Assembly: GCA_018672475.1 (NCBI GenBank)
Contig: JABHFS010000128.1
Location: forward strand, 1 to 50,137
Source of the DNA: Gemmatimonadota bacterium
Lineage (GTDB): Bacteria; Latescibacterota; UBA2968; UBA8231
Direction of reading: 5' to 3'
Length of the DNA: 50,137 nt
The notes beneath the pieces are model-generated. The model was not told the origin of the DNA, made no database searches, and saw nothing but the letters and a program-made list of their open reading frames with translations. Within the stretch, counting starts at the first letter, position 1, and each line of letters starts with the position of its first letter. Below, one piece after another: positions 1 through 7,692 of this stretch. Both the position numbers and the translations under genes were made by a program.

Positions 1-1652
1 AAAACCGCCGCCGCCAACGGATGCTCCGACCCCCGTTCGACCGCTGCCGCGACGTGCAGCACCGCATCCTCGCCGTATCCGTCCGCCGGTGTGATCCCCA
101 CCACTTGTGGTTTCCCTTCGGTGATCGTCCCCGTTTTGTCGAGCATCACCACATGCAACTGCTGCGCTATCTCCAACGCCTCAGGGCTTTTAACCAAAAT
201 CCCCAACTGCGCGCCCCGCCCCGTGCCGACCATAATCGCTGCCGGGGTCGCCAATCCCAAGCTGCACGGACAAGCGATAATCAGCACCGAGACAAAGACC
301 TGTAACGCAAAGGCCACACTCTCTCCGGCTAACAACCAGCCCGCACCCGCCGCAAAGCCGATGGCCAATACCGCCGGTACAAAATAACCCGAGACCACAT
401 CCGCCAAGCGCGCAATTGGCGCCTTGCCCGCCTGTGCTTCCTCGACCAAACGCGCCATCTGCATCAAGAGCGCGTCCCGCCCGACGCGCGTCGCCTCTAC
501 GATCATCGAACCCGCGCCGTTGACACTGCCACCGGTCACTTCATCCCCCACTGTCTTGCCCACCGGCAGCGACTCGCCCGTCAGCAGTGATTCGTCAACC
601 GTCGACTCGCCCTCAACAACCCGACCATCGGCCGGCACCCGCTCGCCCGGCCGCACCCGCAAGCTATCCCCGACCTCGATATCATCCGCCGCAATCTCCC
701 GCTCTCCACCACCTTCTACGAGCACCGCCCTTTCCGACTTGAGCCGCAAGAGCGCCCCCATCGCCTCTCCAGCCTGCAACCGTGAGCGTGCCTCCAGATA
801 GCGCCCGAAAAGCATCAGCGCAATAATGGTAGAAACCGCCGGGAAGTAGGTGTGAAATGTCGCCGCTCCTCCCCATACCACCGTCCCCAACCCCCAAGCG
901 CTATAGGCAAAAGCAGCCGTAGTACCGATCGCAATCAACGAAAACATATTGGGGCCACCGCCGAGGATAGCGCGCGCACCATCGATATACACCCTGCGAG
1001 CGATCCATAACATCGGCAGTACCAACAGCAGATGTAGCACACCGATACGCGACGGATATAAAGAAAAAGAAAGCAATGCGGGCACCGGTATCCCGGCCAT
1101 ACCCCCCATCTCTATAGCAAAAAGTGGCAACCAGAACAATAATGCCCAAAGCAAATGGCGCGCCTGTACGGCCAACTGACGCCGCCTGCGCGCCTGCGCA
1201 TCATCCGTCGCGCCCTCCGAGCTGGCCAACACCTCATAACCCGCAGCGACAACCGCTTCCCGCAAATCGCGCAACCGCGTTCCGACGTATTTTATTTGCG
1301 CCGTCTCCGTCGCCAAATTCACCGCCACTCCCTCGACCCCTGCAACCTTTACCAAACGCCGTTCGACTCTGCGCACGCACGCCGCACACGTCATGCCCCC
1401 GACACCGAGCATCACCTCATGCAAAGACCGCAACCGCGCAGCGAACCCCGCCTTTACCACCGTCGCCGCTATGCCCCCCTCGTCGATCGCCTCGGGATCG
1501 AAACACACCTCCATCCGCTCGGTGGCCAAATTAACCGCCACCGACTCGACACCTTCAATGCCCGACACGCGCCGCTCGACCCGCCGCACACAAGCCGCAC
1601 AAGTCATACCCTCGATATCGAAGCTCTGTTCCTTCCGCGTATCCGTCGCCAT
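1..1652 (-). CDS. copA: Cu(I)-exporting P1B-type ATPase CopA (3' end outside window)
   Basis: Inner-membrane ATPase that pumps Cu(I) out of the cytoplasm. About 550 N-terminal residues are present; the C-terminus lies beyond base 1. Two heavy-metal-associated domains open the protein, each with GMTCAAC (about residues 15-21 and 86-92). A hydrophobic membrane region follows, then the actuator motif TGES, the metal-transport motif CPC (C461-P-C463) and the phosphorylation motif DKTGT (D505). Two N-terminal HMA domains and CPC are typical of the copper subclass P1B-1. The ATG at 1652 lies 6 bases downstream of the csoR stop, so the two genes are almost certainly co-transcribed and copper-induced through the operator upstream of csoR. 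A silver pump is the main alternative; the CsoR neighbour favours copper. Confidence 0.95.
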   Translation of the reverse strand, partial: MATDTRKEQSFDIEGMTCAACVRRVERRVSGIEGVESVAVNLATERMEVCFDPEAIDEGGIAATVVKAGFAARLRSLHEVMLGVGGMTCAACVRRVERRLVKVAGVEGVAVNLATETAQIKYVGTRLRDLREAVVAAGYEVLASSEGATDDAQARRRRQLAVQARHLLWALLFWLPLFAIEMGGMAGIPVPALLSFSLYPSRIGVLHLLLVLPMLWIARRVYIDGARAILGGGPNMFSLIAIGTTAAFAYSAWGLGTVVWGGAATFHTYFPAVSTIIALMLFGRYLEARSRLQAGEAMGALLRLKSERAVLVEGGGEREIAADDIEVGDSLRVRPGERVPADGRVVEGESTVDESLLTGESLPVGKTVGDEVTGGSVNGAGSMIVEATRVGRDALLMQMARLVEEAQAGKAPIARLADVVSGYFVPAVLAIGFAAGAGWLLAGESVAFALQVFVSVLIIACPCSLGLATPAAIMVGTGRGAQLGILVKSPEALEIAQQLHVVMLDKTGTITEGKPQVVGITPADGYGEDAVLHVAAAVERGSEHPLAAAV

Positions 1653-1658
1653 CTCAGC

Positions 1659-1958
1659 TCATTTAGCCAGTTTTTTCAAGACACCCATTAATTCTTCGAT
1701 CACTTCCTCTTCGCTATCGCCTGCGCGAATCGCCTGCCGCACACAGCCCTTGGTATGGTCCTCGATCAACTGCAGCGACACCTGGTTGAGCGCCGCCTTC
1801 ACCGCGCTCAACTGCACCAGTACATCGACGCAATAGCGGTCCTCCTCAACCATCCGCGCGATTCCCTGCACTTGGCCGACGATACGATTGAGCCGACGTC
1901 TCAGCGCTTCCTTATGCGGCTGTCGCACCTGTTTTCGTTCTTTCTTTTCTTTCGCCAT
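1659..1958 (-). CDS. csoR: CsoR-family Cu(I)-sensing transcriptional repressor
   Basis: A 99-residue all-helical repressor of the CsoR/RcnR (DUF156) family. It shows the Cu(I) ligand set of CsoR as Cys43 (in RYCVDVL), His68 and Cys72 (in HTKGC). FrmR and RcnR relatives use other ligands. The frame stays open upstream, but the ATG at 1958 is chosen because AGAGGAAAG lies just before it and the family's N-terminus is short and basic as here. The gene precedes copA and sits directly downstream of an 11-bp perfect dyad in its own promoter. Autoregulation of csoR-copA is therefore expected: the apo-protein represses and Cu(I) releases it. Confidence 0.93.
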   Translation of the reverse strand: MAKEKKERKQVRQPHKEALRRRLNRIVGQVQGIARMVEEDRYCVDVLVQLSAVKAALNQVSLQLIEDHTKGCVRQAIRAGDSEEEVIEELMGVLKKLAK

Positions 1959-1976
1959 ACCTTTCCTCTCTATTTT

Positions 1977-2005
1977 CAATATACCCCCCAGGGGTATATT
2001 GTCAA
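1977..2005 (-). promoter_or_regulatory. csoR-copA promoter with CsoR operator
   Basis: On the minus strand TTGACA (2005-2000), a 16-bp spacer and TATATT (1983-1978) form a good sigma-70 type promoter. An 11-bp perfect inverted repeat with a 3-bp centre (1977-1987 and 1991-2001; core ATACCCCCCAGGGGTAT) fills the spacer and overlaps the -10. G/C-rich dyads flanked by TAT are what CsoR proteins are known to bind. The dyad lies 19 bases upstream of the csoR ATG. Binding here would block RNA polymerase. Confidence 0.85.
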
Positions 2006-2273
2006 GAACGCAACACGCCCAGCCCGGAAGATGACTAAAACCCATTGCCAACCCGGGCAAATCTCTAATCAACACCGTCGGGGATAACGCCAAAGAATTC
2101 CATAAGCGCAACGGAGGGTCGGGGATCTACCGCGTGGCAAAGCCTCCCAAAGGCCACCAGTTAAGGTCGGCTCTGCCACGCCGCCGCTACGCCCTCCCAC
2201 AAGCCCGATAGGGCCGCTTTAGCTTTTTACCCGAAGTCAGCCCCCCGACCTGTAGCGTGAGACACACTCGCCC
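2006..2273. other. intergenic region with weak palindromic structure
   Basis: No convincing gene is visible between the csoR promoter and the end of the cytochrome gene. The stretch holds nested short inverted repeats: GGTCGGGG at 2117-2124 against CCCCGACC at 2243-2250, CGTGGCA at 2132-2138 against TGCCACG at 2176-2182, and CGCTAC at 2185-2190 against GTAGCG at 2252-2257. It may be a structured extragenic repeat or the terminator region of the cytochrome operon. No clear T-tract follows any stem. Confidence 0.3.
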
Positions 2274-3065
2274 TTACGGCAAATCCCGCCGCTTCCACCA
2301 AAACAACGCCACATTCACCAATACAAACACCCAAACCGCAAAAACAATGCGTGGCCTCATCCGCAACTTTTCATAATAGGCTCCCACCACACCTTCCGCC
2401 CCAGCAATCCCCCGCTCCCCACGAACCTCTGCCACCATCCCCTCAATCATCTGCACATCCAGCGCATGCGTCGCCGCATCCGCCGACTGCAAAACAGCCG
2501 TCGCATCCTCGATAAAGGGCTGCGCCTTCTGCAATGACCGCTCGAATCCCGCCAGAGAATCCACCACCATCGCCACCCGTTGCAAATGCTCGGCCCCCAC
2601 CTTCAACTCGACCCGGATCTTCTGTCCGCGATCGCGCGCGGCGCTCCACTCATCATGGCATTGGCTGCACGTCTCATCCATCAGCGCTAAACTCGCGTCG
2701 AGTACCCGATGATTACTGTGGCAGGTTATACACGTCGGATTGGCCTCATTCTGCCATTCGTGGTGCGGGCCCTGCGCAAAAAAACCCGCCGGCCCGCTGT
2801 GGCATTGCGCACAGACCTCAGCCACGTCGGCACGCCCGGGCTTACCGATAAAACCCGCCTCGGGCGCCTTCGCCAAATCAGGGTCCTCTGCAAAGGGCAA
2901 ACCGCCGTGGCAGTCGGTGCAAAGCAAGTGGCCCTGCAGATAGTGCACACTTTCGGCAAAGTCCTCCGCCTCTTCATAATGGCACCAGGTACAGGCGACT
3001 TCTTCGAGATCGGGTGGCTCGGCAAAAAGCGGCGCGGCAAAAAGCAATGCGAGCAATATCCACAT
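2274..3065 (-). CDS. membrane-anchored pentaheme c-type cytochrome of a bc-type complex
   Basis: 263 residues with a signal peptide (about 1-15), five CXXCH heme-binding motifs (first Cys near residues 25, 49, 85, 112 and 133), a helical stretch and one C-terminal membrane segment (about 238-256) ending in KRR. The hemes should therefore lie in the periplasm with the protein held in the inner membrane. Its start overlaps the stop of the cytochrome b gene (TAATG), so it is translationally coupled to it and third in the Rieske-cytochrome b operon. Multiheme proteins replacing cytochrome c1 or f are known in several phyla. The likely role is to take electrons from the Rieske cluster and pass them to soluble carriers. 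The exact family was not recognised. Confidence 0.88.
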   Translation of the reverse strand: MWILLALLFAAPLFAEPPDLEEVACTWCHYEEAEDFAESVHYLQGHLLCTDCHGGLPFAEDPDLAKAPEAGFIGKPGRADVAEVCAQCHSGPAGFFAQGPHHEWQNEANPTCITCHSNHRVLDASLALMDETCSQCHDEWSAARDRGQKIRVELKVGAEHLQRVAMVVDSLAGFERSLQKAQPFIEDATAVLQSADAATHALDVQMIEGMVAEVRGERGIAGAEGVVGAYYEKLRMRPRIVFAVWVFVLVNVALFWWKRRDLP

Positions 3066-4216
3066 TAGGGCACCTCCCCATGCGGCATACCCTGTATATC
3101 AAAATGGTAGGTGATACCGAAAATCGTCTGCCGCGTCTCAGATATATGACCGAGCAGCCCCAAAAGCACGATAAGCCCCAAAACGACAGCCCCAACACCA
3201 ATCGCGCGCAGCCGCCGCTTCGGATGCCGCTCAGGCGAGCGGTCCAAGAGCAGCGGCAGCAGCACCAACACCCCGATAAAAAGCGGCGGGATCTGCACCC
3301 CGACAACTTCGGGCACGTATTTGAGCAACTGATAAGCCGGCAGGAAATACCATTCTGGCTTGATGCCCAAGGGCGTAGTCAGCGGGTCCGCCGGATCGCC
3401 CAGATGCGCCGGATAGAGAATCGCCAGACTGACGAGCAAACCCAGCACCAAATAGGTCGTCGTCAGATCCCGTAACACGTGGTGGGGGAAAAAAGGCTCG
3501 CCGCCTTCCGCGCGTATCTCATTGGGCGTCGGGTCCGGTTCGTCGGTGCGCCGGAGCGAGGAGATACCCTGATAGCGAATCAGAAAAAGGTGCAGCGCCA
3601 TAAGCTTGAGTAGTACCAGCGGCAGCACGACCACGTGTAGCGCGAAAAAACGCCCCAATGTCGGATCGCCGACTTCGCTACCACCGAGCATAAATTCACG
3701 CGTAATCGGCCCAATGACCGGGATCGAGGCCGGCGCCTCTGTCGCCACTACCGTACCCCAATACGCCAATTGGTCCCAAGGCAGTAAATAACCGGTAAAA
3801 CCAAAGATGAGAATCACCGCAAAGAGCAGCACGCCGATAATCCAGGTCAGCTCGCGCGGTTTTTTGTAACCGGCATAGACAAAGACGCGCACCATGTGCA
3901 GGATAAGAAAAATGACGATCAAATCGGCGCCCCACACGTGCAACGAGCGCATAAAACCGCCGAGCGGAACTTCATCCATAATCCGCACGATGCTTTGGTA
4001 CGCAGTGTCAGCGCCGGGGCGATAATAAATCAGCAGCAGAATGCCGGTAAAAATCTGCAAGCCGATAAGCGCGGCGATCGCCGAGCCGAGAGTAAAGAGC
4101 CAATTGACATGGGCGGGTACCGGCTTGCGCAGATTGGCCTCTAACCCGGCGACAAGCGGAGCCAAATTTAGACGCTCGTCAAACCATGCCCACAATAACC
4201 CGCCTATCTTTTTCAC
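3065..4216 (-). CDS. cytochrome b subunit of a quinol:electron acceptor oxidoreductase
   Basis: 383-residue integral membrane protein carrying the two b hemes and the quinol sites of a bc-type complex. Heme-ligand His pairs sit in two helices: HVWGADLIVIFLILH with 13 residues between the His, and HVVVLPLVLLKLMALH with 14. The 14-residue spacing is the cytochrome b6 pattern. PEWYFLPAYQLLKY in the C-terminal half matches the PEWY quinol-oxidation motif of subunit IV, so b6 and subunit IV are fused in one chain. The start is GTG at 4216, overlapping the Rieske stop (GTGA). The pentaheme cytochrome gene follows with a one-base overlap. Together the three genes encode a complete complex that turns quinol oxidation into proton motive force. 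Confidence 0.95.
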   Translation of the reverse strand: MKKIGGLLWAWFDERLNLAPLVAGLEANLRKPVPAHVNWLFTLGSAIAALIGLQIFTGILLLIYYRPGADTAYQSIVRIMDEVPLGGFMRSLHVWGADLIVIFLILHMVRVFVYAGYKKPRELTWIIGVLLFAVILIFGFTGYLLPWDQLAYWGTVVATEAPASIPVIGPITREFMLGGSEVGDPTLGRFFALHVVVLPLVLLKLMALHLFLIRYQGISSLRRTDEPDPTPNEIRAEGGEPFFPHHVLRDLTTTYLVLGLLVSLAILYPAHLGDPADPLTTPLGIKPEWYFLPAYQLLKYVPEVVGVQIPPLFIGVLVLLPLLLDRSPERHPKRRLRAIGVGAVVLGLIVLLGLLGHISETRQTIFGITYHFDIQGMPHGEVP

Positions 4217-4665
4217 GAGACCGGCCCCAGGATGCGCAGCCCTTCCGTTTCCTCGCGCACCTCTACCTGCGCCAGCGGATCACGCGCCGGTCCTTTTAGC
4301 ACTTGGCCGTCGAGCGCGTAACGCGCCCCGTGGCAGGGGCATTCAATCTCGCCGCTCTCGCCATTCCAAGCCACCGTACAGCCCAAGTGAGTGCAGGTGG
4401 CCTGCACCCCGCGCAGCGCACCGTCCTTACGCACCACCAGCACCTTACCCATCGGGCTGCGCCCGACCACCCCCTCGTTCTCGCCGAGTTCTGCTCCAGT
4501 GACTTTGCCCCGGGTGGTGCTGAGGAATTCCGAAGTCACCACCGCATCTGGCATCGGCCATAGATACGCTAGGGCCGTTCCGGCAAAACCACACAATGTG
4601 CCCACAAAACCCAGGCCCATCAGAGCATTGAAGAAACGCCGCGATAATGGTTCCGATTCAGCCAT
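4213..4665 (-). CDS. Rieske [2Fe-2S] subunit of the bc-type complex
   Basis: 150-residue Rieske protein with an N-terminal membrane anchor (about 12-36) and a periplasmic cluster domain. Cluster ligands are C91 and H93 in CTHLGC and C109 and H112 in CPCHG; C96 and C111 would form the usual disulfide. It takes one electron from quinol and hands it to the multiheme cytochrome. It is the first gene of the Rieske-cytochrome b-pentaheme operon. An intrinsic terminator of the upstream cytochrome c gene lies between 4721 and 4755, so a separate promoter should sit in the roughly 60 bases before this start. Confidence 0.95.
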   Translation of the reverse strand: MAESEPLSRRFFNALMGLGFVGTLCGFAGTALAYLWPMPDAVVTSEFLSTTRGKVTGAELGENEGVVGRSPMGKVLVVRKDGALRGVQATCTHLGCTVAWNGESGEIECPCHGARYALDGQVLKGPARDPLAQVEVREETEGLRILGPVS

Positions 4666-4720
4666 CTAAGCCTCCGCTATAACGCTGCAGCTCTCGTCTA
4701 TGATTTCTGCCTAAGATACA

Positions 4721-4755
4721 AAAATCCCGGACGAGGAGAAAAACCTCGCCCGGGA
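4721..4755 (-). terminator. rho-independent terminator after the monoheme cytochrome gene
   Basis: On the minus strand a 12-bp stem (4755-4744 with 4736-4725, one G-U pair, 7-base loop) is followed directly by a run of T (complement of 4724-4721). It lies 8 bases past the stop of the gene at 4764-5207. Confidence 0.85.
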
Positions 4756-4763
4756 AAGATTGT

Positions 4764-5207
4764 TTAATCGAGCTGGTTAATCAAACTTTTGATCTGCGCC
4801 CAGCTCGACGCTTCGACCGCTGTCGGCATGGGCGGAGTGCTCTCCGGGTCACCCGGTGCGAAAGGGTTCGCCGGATCGGGATCGCCGACAACCCAAGTGC
4901 CGTCCGGGTCGCCCAATTCCGCGCCATTGGAAACCCCGTCGCCGTCGGAATCCAAGGCCGCCAATTCAGGACCCCAAACCACGTCGCCGGCCGAACCCGA
5001 CGCCGTGAGGAAATTAGCCTGCATCTCCAAACCGAAAGGATTGCGCGGCGTACCGCCGCCACCGGTGTGGCAGGTGTTACAACCAGCAACGCCACCATTG
5101 GGAAGCTGGGTCATGCGCTTACCGCGCGCCTCAGCCTCGCCAGCAACTAAACCACTCAACAAAAGGGCCGCACCCAACAGCGCCCCCGTCTTTTTCCACA
5201 ATATCAT
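4764..5207 (-). CDS. secreted monoheme c-type cytochrome with a calcium-binding-type repeat
   Basis: 147 residues: signal peptide (about 1-27), one heme site C43NTCH47, then an acidic DSDGDGVSNGAE segment (about 86-97). That segment matches thrombospondin type 3 / EF-hand-like calcium loops. A Pro-rich linker and a short C-terminal helix follow. It should be periplasmic or extracellular. It lies just upstream of the bc-complex operon in the same direction but is separated by a strong terminator. It is a plausible soluble electron acceptor of that complex, though this is inferred from position only. The distal heme ligand is not certain. Confidence 0.8.
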   Translation of the reverse strand: MILWKKTGALLGAALLLSGLVAGEAEARGKRMTQLPNGGVAGCNTCHTGGGGTPRNPFGLEMQANFLTASGSAGDVVWGPELAALDSDGDGVSNGAELGDPDGTWVVGDPDPANPFAPGDPESTPPMPTAVEASSWAQIKSLINQLD

Positions 5208-5390
5208 ATACAGCCTTCCTCTCTATATAGGTGTGACAAACAAGTACACATGAGGTTTTTCAATCGCTAGCTTGACCTGAATGAGAACACGCATACCCGA
5301 CTTACACTAAACTAAGCGCTCCCAGCTTTATTTTCTGTTACTTATTCACCGAATACAAACACGCGGTGATGGTGCACACTAGACGACGAT

Positions 5391-5410
5391 TAAACAACCG
5401 AAAGGTTGAA
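5391..5410 (-). terminator. possible terminator of arsC
   Basis: On the minus strand CAACC-TTTC-GGTTG followed by TTTAAT forms a short stable hairpin about 45 bases past the arsC stop. The stem is only 5 bp, so this is tentative. No gene is visible between it and the start of the cytochrome gene at 5207; that gene's promoter must lie there. Confidence 0.35.
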
Positions 5411-5451
5411 TAAGAATCTCGGCGAACTTGCAAAGCGCGCCCGCAAGCCTC

Positions 5452-5886
5452 CTATTCCCTACCGACTTTAAGCCCCTCGGGCAAGGTCTCGACATATGCG
5501 CAGATCTCATCGCGCACCCGCCGATAAAACCCCAAGGCCTCCTGCTCGCTCTTCGCATCACGCGCCAAGCGCGGCGGATCGTCAAAAGCACGGTGCACGA
5601 CCCGCGCCTGCCCGGGGAAAATCGGACACTGCCCTGCCGCATGGTCGCAGACCGTCACCACCCAATCGAAGGCGATATGCTGCAAATCATCGACATGAGT
5701 CGACTCGTGGCCGGTGATATCAACCGCAACCTCGGCCATCACTTTAACCGCTGTGGGATTGAGCCCATGGGTCTCGATTCCGGCCGAATACACGGTAAAC
5801 TGATCGGATTTGAGCTGCCGGGCAAAACCTTCGGCCATTTGGCTGCGACAGGAATTGCCGGTGCAGAGAAAAAGTAAATTCTTCAT
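5452..5886 (-). CDS. arsC: thioredoxin-coupled arsenate reductase ArsC
   Basis: 144-residue low-molecular-weight phosphatase-fold protein that reduces As(V) to As(III). The P-loop CTGNSCRS carries the nucleophile C8. The resolving pair C80 and C87 in CDHAAGQCP matches the second and third redox cysteines of the Staphylococcus pI258-type enzyme (C82 and C89 there), which is regenerated by thioredoxin. The frame is open 9 codons further upstream, but ATG 5886 begins the conserved MKNLLFLCTGNS. No arsenite pump or ArsR is in the window. The gene stands alone with about 430 bases of AT-rich DNA upstream. Confidence 0.9.
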   Translation of the reverse strand: MKNLLFLCTGNSCRSQMAEGFARQLKSDQFTVYSAGIETHGLNPTAVKVMAEVAVDITGHESTHVDDLQHIAFDWVVTVCDHAAGQCPIFPGQARVVHRAFDDPPRLARDAKSEQEALGFYRRVRDEICAYVETLPEGLKVGRE

Positions 5887-6320
5887 GAATTTAGAATAAA
5901 CGGCCATTGGCAATCTTGCCAGACTTGGCTCTGCAAAAGGCTCTTTTCCTCAGGCATGAATCATGTAGACTTCGGAATAAAAACAGACGCCGGAAGGGTA
6001 CAAATCTGAAATCTATAATGCCCGATAAGCCGTTTTCACCCTAAAGTCCACATGAGCCAAAGATTTACGATCCGGCCAACAAATAACAGGCAAAGCGCAT
6101 GCCACGGACAATTGCTAAATATAAATTTTATACAACTTGTTGTTAGTAAATAACTTAGAACTTATATAGCGAATGCCAAAAATGCTATATATCATACCAT
6201 AGTGTTGCAAAAATGCGGCATGCGCTGACTTGAAATCACCTTATCTAACAATAAATAAAAGAGCTTAATACAAAATAAACAATGAAGCGGCAGTGCCGCT
6301 ATTATGCAACACTGCAGCTT
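5887..6320. other. AT-rich gene-free island with long-spaced inverted repeat
   Basis: No gene is supported here. The stretch is clearly more AT-rich than its surroundings. A perfect 10-bp inverted repeat (AGCGCATGCC at 6094-6103, GGCATGCGCT at 6217-6226) brackets about 113 bases. Inside, ATATAGC and GCTATAT form another 7-bp repeat around 6174-6200. It should contain the arsC promoter. Confidence 0.4.
6276..6300 (-). terminator. possible terminator of the two-component operon
   Basis: AGCGGC-AGT-GCCGCT (6286-6300) is a perfect 6-bp hairpin 20 bases past the response-regulator stop. On the minus strand it is followed by a T-rich tail. The T-run is interrupted, hence moderate confidence. Confidence 0.4.
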
Positions 6321-7691
6321 TTAGCGAAATTCATTGGAGAACAACTGATGTTTTTTGAGCAGTCGCTGAAAGGAAGATCTATGCATACCCGCCACGACCG
6401 CAGCACGCGAGACATTGCCTTGGCACTCTTGCAAGAGCGCGCGCAAATACTGCCGATCAAAACGGTTTCGCGCCTTTTGTAAGCTACTTTCCATTGGCGC
6501 GCTGATTTTCCCTTCGCGCAAATATTCGGGCAAGTCGACCGCCTGTATAAGAGACGCCGTCGCCAATAGGCAAGCGCGCTCAATGATATTCTGCAATTCG
6601 CGCACATTGCCCGGCCACGCATAGTCCAACAACAATGCCAACGCATCAGGGCCAATCCCCTGCAATGGCTTGTCCCTCTTCGCATTCATCTGGTGAATAA
6701 ACATATCGACCAACAGGGGAATATCCTCCGATCGCTCGTGCAAGGGCGGCAGTGATACTGTGACGACGTTGAGACGATAATACAAATCCTGGCGGAAGCG
6801 GTTCTGTGCGATAGCCTCCTGCAAGTCTTCATTCGTCGCCGAGAGCACGCGAATATCGATATCAACCAGGTCTTGGCCTCCCACCCGACGCACCTTGTGC
6901 TCTTGCAATACGCGCAGCAATTTGGCCTGTATATCCAACCCGGTGGTCGAAATCTCGTCGAGAAAAATCGTCCCCCCCTGTACCATCTCCAACAAACCCT
7001 GCTTGCGCGCGTGGGCATTGGTGAAAGCCCCCCGCTCATGGCCGAAGAGTTCGCTTTCGACCAAGTGCTCGGGCAAGGCACCGCATTGAATGGGTAAAAA
7101 GGGCCGGTCGCGCCGGTGGCTAAGCGCGTGTATCTTGCGGGCGATGACTTCCTTGCCGGTGCCGGTCTCTCCTTCGATCAATACGCTGCAATCCTGGTCG
7201 GCCACTTTATTCACCAAATCCATGACCTGTCGCATTTTGGCGCTGTGGGCGACGATATCATCCACCTCAGAGCGCTTGCCCAACGCCTGGCGCAAATAGG
7301 CGTTCTCGTCGACCAGTCGCTTTTGCTGCAAGGAGCGTTCGACGACGATAAGCAATTGCTCCGGGTCGAAAGGTTTCGGCAAATAGTCGAACGCGCCCTC
7401 GCGAATCGCCTGGACTGCCGTATCGATTTCGGGAAAGGCCGTCACCACCACCGCGACTAGCTGCGCGTCGATGGTTTTGATCGTGCGCAAGACCTGCAAA
7501 CCGTCCATCCCAGGCATTTTGAGATCGATCAGAACTAGGTCAAAGCTATGTCCGCGCACCGCTTCGATCCCGGCTTCCGGCCGATTGCGCAGCTCAACCT
7601 CGTAGCCGTGATAGCTCAACGTCTCCTCGCAGGCTTCCAATAGGGCCTCCTCATCATCGATGACCAAGATCTTGCCCTTGACCACGCTCAT
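6321..7691 (-). CDS. NtrC-family sigma-54-dependent response regulator
   Basis: 456-residue cytoplasmic activator. The receiver domain (about 1-120) has the phospho-acceptor D56 in DLVLIDLKMPG and a conserved KP near residue 105. The AAA+ domain has Walker A GETGTGKEV, a sigma-54 contact loop reading GAFTNA instead of GAFTGA, and Walker B GGTIFLDEI. A Fis-type helix-turn-helix ends the protein (GNVSRAAVVAGMHRSSFQRLL). ATG 7691 is chosen because it begins the receiver fold; it lies one base after the kinase stop (TAGTATG), so translation is coupled. The partner is the kinase at 7693-8961. Targets are unknown; I found no clear -24/-12 promoter nearby. Confidence 0.93.
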   Translation of the reverse strand: MSVVKGKILVIDDEEALLEACEETLSYHGYEVELRNRPEAGIEAVRGHSFDLVLIDLKMPGMDGLQVLRTIKTIDAQLVAVVVTAFPEIDTAVQAIREGAFDYLPKPFDPEQLLIVVERSLQQKRLVDENAYLRQALGKRSEVDDIVAHSAKMRQVMDLVNKVADQDCSVLIEGETGTGKEVIARKIHALSHRRDRPFLPIQCGALPEHLVESELFGHERGAFTNAHARKQGLLEMVQGGTIFLDEISTTGLDIQAKLLRVLQEHKVRRVGGQDLVDIDIRVLSATNEDLQEAIAQNRFRQDLYYRLNVVTVSLPPLHERSEDIPLLVDMFIHQMNAKRDKPLQGIGPDALALLLDYAWPGNVRELQNIIERACLLATASLIQAVDLPEYLREGKISAPMESSLQKARNRFDRQYLRALLQECQGNVSRAAVVAGMHRSSFQRLLKKHQLFSNEFR

Positions 7692-7692
7692 A

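Noticed and set aside
2534..3475. Several plus-strand frames opposite the cytochrome genes
   Set aside because: They lie over genes with clear heme and membrane motifs.
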